DNA of 6,418 nucleotides from Acidobacteriota bacterium. Lineage in GTDB: Bacteria > Acidobacteriota > Thermoanaerobaculia > UBA5066. Each line of letters opens with the position of its first letter. Position 1 is the first letter of the stretch. The notes below the pieces were generated by a model, which was not told where the DNA came from, did not search any database, and was given only the letters and a program-made list of their open reading frames with translations. Shown in pieces: positions 5,641-6,418 of the stretch. Made by a program: the position numbers and the translations under genes. The stretch spans positions 1 through 6,418 of the forward strand of contig JAEUQS010000881.1 of assembly GCA_016789625.1 (NCBI GenBank), written 5' to 3'.

Positions 5641-6418
5641 CGCGCGGCTCCGTACGCGGTGGCGGTTGGTGCTGGGCCGCTTCTCCGAGAACGCTCTGCC
5701 CAACGCCCTCTCGGGAGACGCCGCGCACCGCCGGATGGAGGACGCGCTGGAGTTCCTGTACGGCCGCGAATACCAGGGACGCGGCCTCCGGGGCAGCAGC
5801 CCCGACGCGGAGGGCCGGCAGGGCGGCCGGGAGGCCTCCGTCTTTGCCGTGCCGCGCTGGCTCGGTGAGGTGCGCGAGCTGTTTCCGAAGGAGACGATCG
5901 AGGTCCTCGAACGGCACGCGCTCGATCGCTACGGTGTCACGGAGCTCGTCACCGACGCGGAGGTTCTGAAGAAGCTCGAGCCGAGCTACGACCTTCTGAA
6001 AACGCTGCTCACGTTCCGCGGGACGATGAAGGGGCCGGTCCTCGAGGCCGCGCGCACGCTCATCCGGCAGATCGTCGAGGAGCTGAAGCGGACGCTCGCG
6101 AAAGACGTGCGTCCGGTTCTGTGGGGCCGCGTCGACCGCAACAGAAGGAGCCCGCTGAAGGTCGCGCGCAACCTCGACGTGACCCGCACCATCAAGGAAA
6201 ACCTGAAGACCTGGGACCCCGAGCGCAGGCGCATCGTGCCCGCCCGGCTGCGCTTCTTCGCCCGCGTCGACCGGCATCTGCCCTGGCACGTGGTGATGCT
6301 GGTCGACTGTTCCGGCTCGATGATGGACTCGGTCATCCACAGTGCCGTGCTCGCCGGCATCTTCAGCGGTCTGCCGGGCCTCTCGGTGACGCTCCTCGCG
6401 TTCGACACCAGCGTCGTC
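5633..6418 (+). CDS. VWA-domain protein, CoxE/YehP-like (3' end beyond the window)
   Basis: The frame is open through the window end (262 codons from 5633), so this is an N-terminal part of a protein I would expect to be roughly 380-400 residues. From CTG 5633 it reads (M)SDARLRTRWRLVLG. RWRLVLG near the N-terminus is what I recall for YehP-like proteins, which argues against internal TTG/GTG starts at 5666/5669. An ATG at 5564 is an alternative that adds 23 residues of unconvincing sequence and a 77-nt overlap. PRWLGEVRELFP (about 74-85) and LERHALDRYG follow. The VWA domain begins near residue 215 with the MIDAS motif MLVDCSGSMM (DxSxS from Asp225) and ends in LLAFDTSVV at the edge; the later MIDAS residues are not visible. 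The protein should bind a divalent metal ion and act as adaptor for the neighbouring MoxR ATPase. Residues about 58-72 are a Gly/Arg-rich insert. It overlaps the DUF5682 stop by 8 nt, so it is probably translationally coupled. Confidence 0.88.
   Translation, partial: MSDARLRTRWRLVLGRFSENALPNALSGDAAHRRMEDALEFLYGREYQGRGLRGSSPDAEGRQGGREASVFAVPRWLGEVRELFPKETIEVLERHALDRYGVTELVTDAEVLKKLEPSYDLLKTLLTFRGTMKGPVLEAARTLIRQIVEELKRTLAKDVRPVLWGRVDRNRRSPLKVARNLDVTRTIKENLKTWDPERRRIVPARLRFFARVDRHLPWHVVMLVDCSGSMMDSVIHSAVLAGIFSGLPGLSVTLLAFDTSVV

Noticed and set aside
5352..5969. 205-residue plus-strand frame spanning the DUF5682/VWA junction
   Set aside because: It is Arg/Ala/Pro-rich shadow sequence. The frame carrying RWRLVLG, PRWLGEVR and the MIDAS motif is the real gene here.

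Overview
The window is very GC-rich DNA, strongly biased to G/C at third codon positions, with tightly packed protein genes. It has no RNA genes, insertion sequences or CRISPR array that I can see. It looks like chromosome from a high-GC soil- or sediment-type bacterium. The secreted hydrolase and the periplasmic-type protein would fit an acidobacterium or a similar Gram-negative lineage, but the sequence alone does not fix the phylum.

Layout: (1) 1-227, minus strand, is the 5' end of an exported protein whose N-terminal domain resembles the sugar-binding fold of glycoside hydrolase family 2; it runs off the left edge. (2) 228-353 is a divergent intergenic region carrying a spaced GTTCACCG repeat. 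(3) 354-2063, plus strand, encodes a secreted alpha/beta-hydrolase of the tripeptidyl-aminopeptidase/proline-iminopeptidase type with an extra C-terminal DUF3471-like domain. (4) 2085-3182, 3187-5640 and 5633-6418 (cut by the window end) form a compact cassette: a MoxR-type AAA+ ATPase, a large DUF5682-type protein, and a von Willebrand A (VWA) protein with an intact DxSxS metal-binding motif.

The cassette is the main content. The gene order matches what I recall of the poorly characterised E. coli yehL-yehM-yehP-(yehQ) locus and similar actinobacterial loci, where a SWIM zinc-finger gene is often a fourth member. The 4-nt gap between the first two genes and the overlap between the second and third imply co-translation and a shared complex. 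By analogy with other MoxR-VWA pairs, the ATPase would remodel a client through the VWA adaptor. The DUF5682 protein would be the partner; its N-terminal half carries His/Glu motifs suggesting an EreA/ChaN/TraB-like enzymatic fold. The substrate is unknown.

Two less expected observations are a pair of adjacent, related perfect hairpins inside the DUF5682 coding sequence (5248-5290), with one compensatory base-pair change between the copies, and a VWA gene whose best start may be a CTG codon preceded by a well-placed Shine-Dalgarno sequence.
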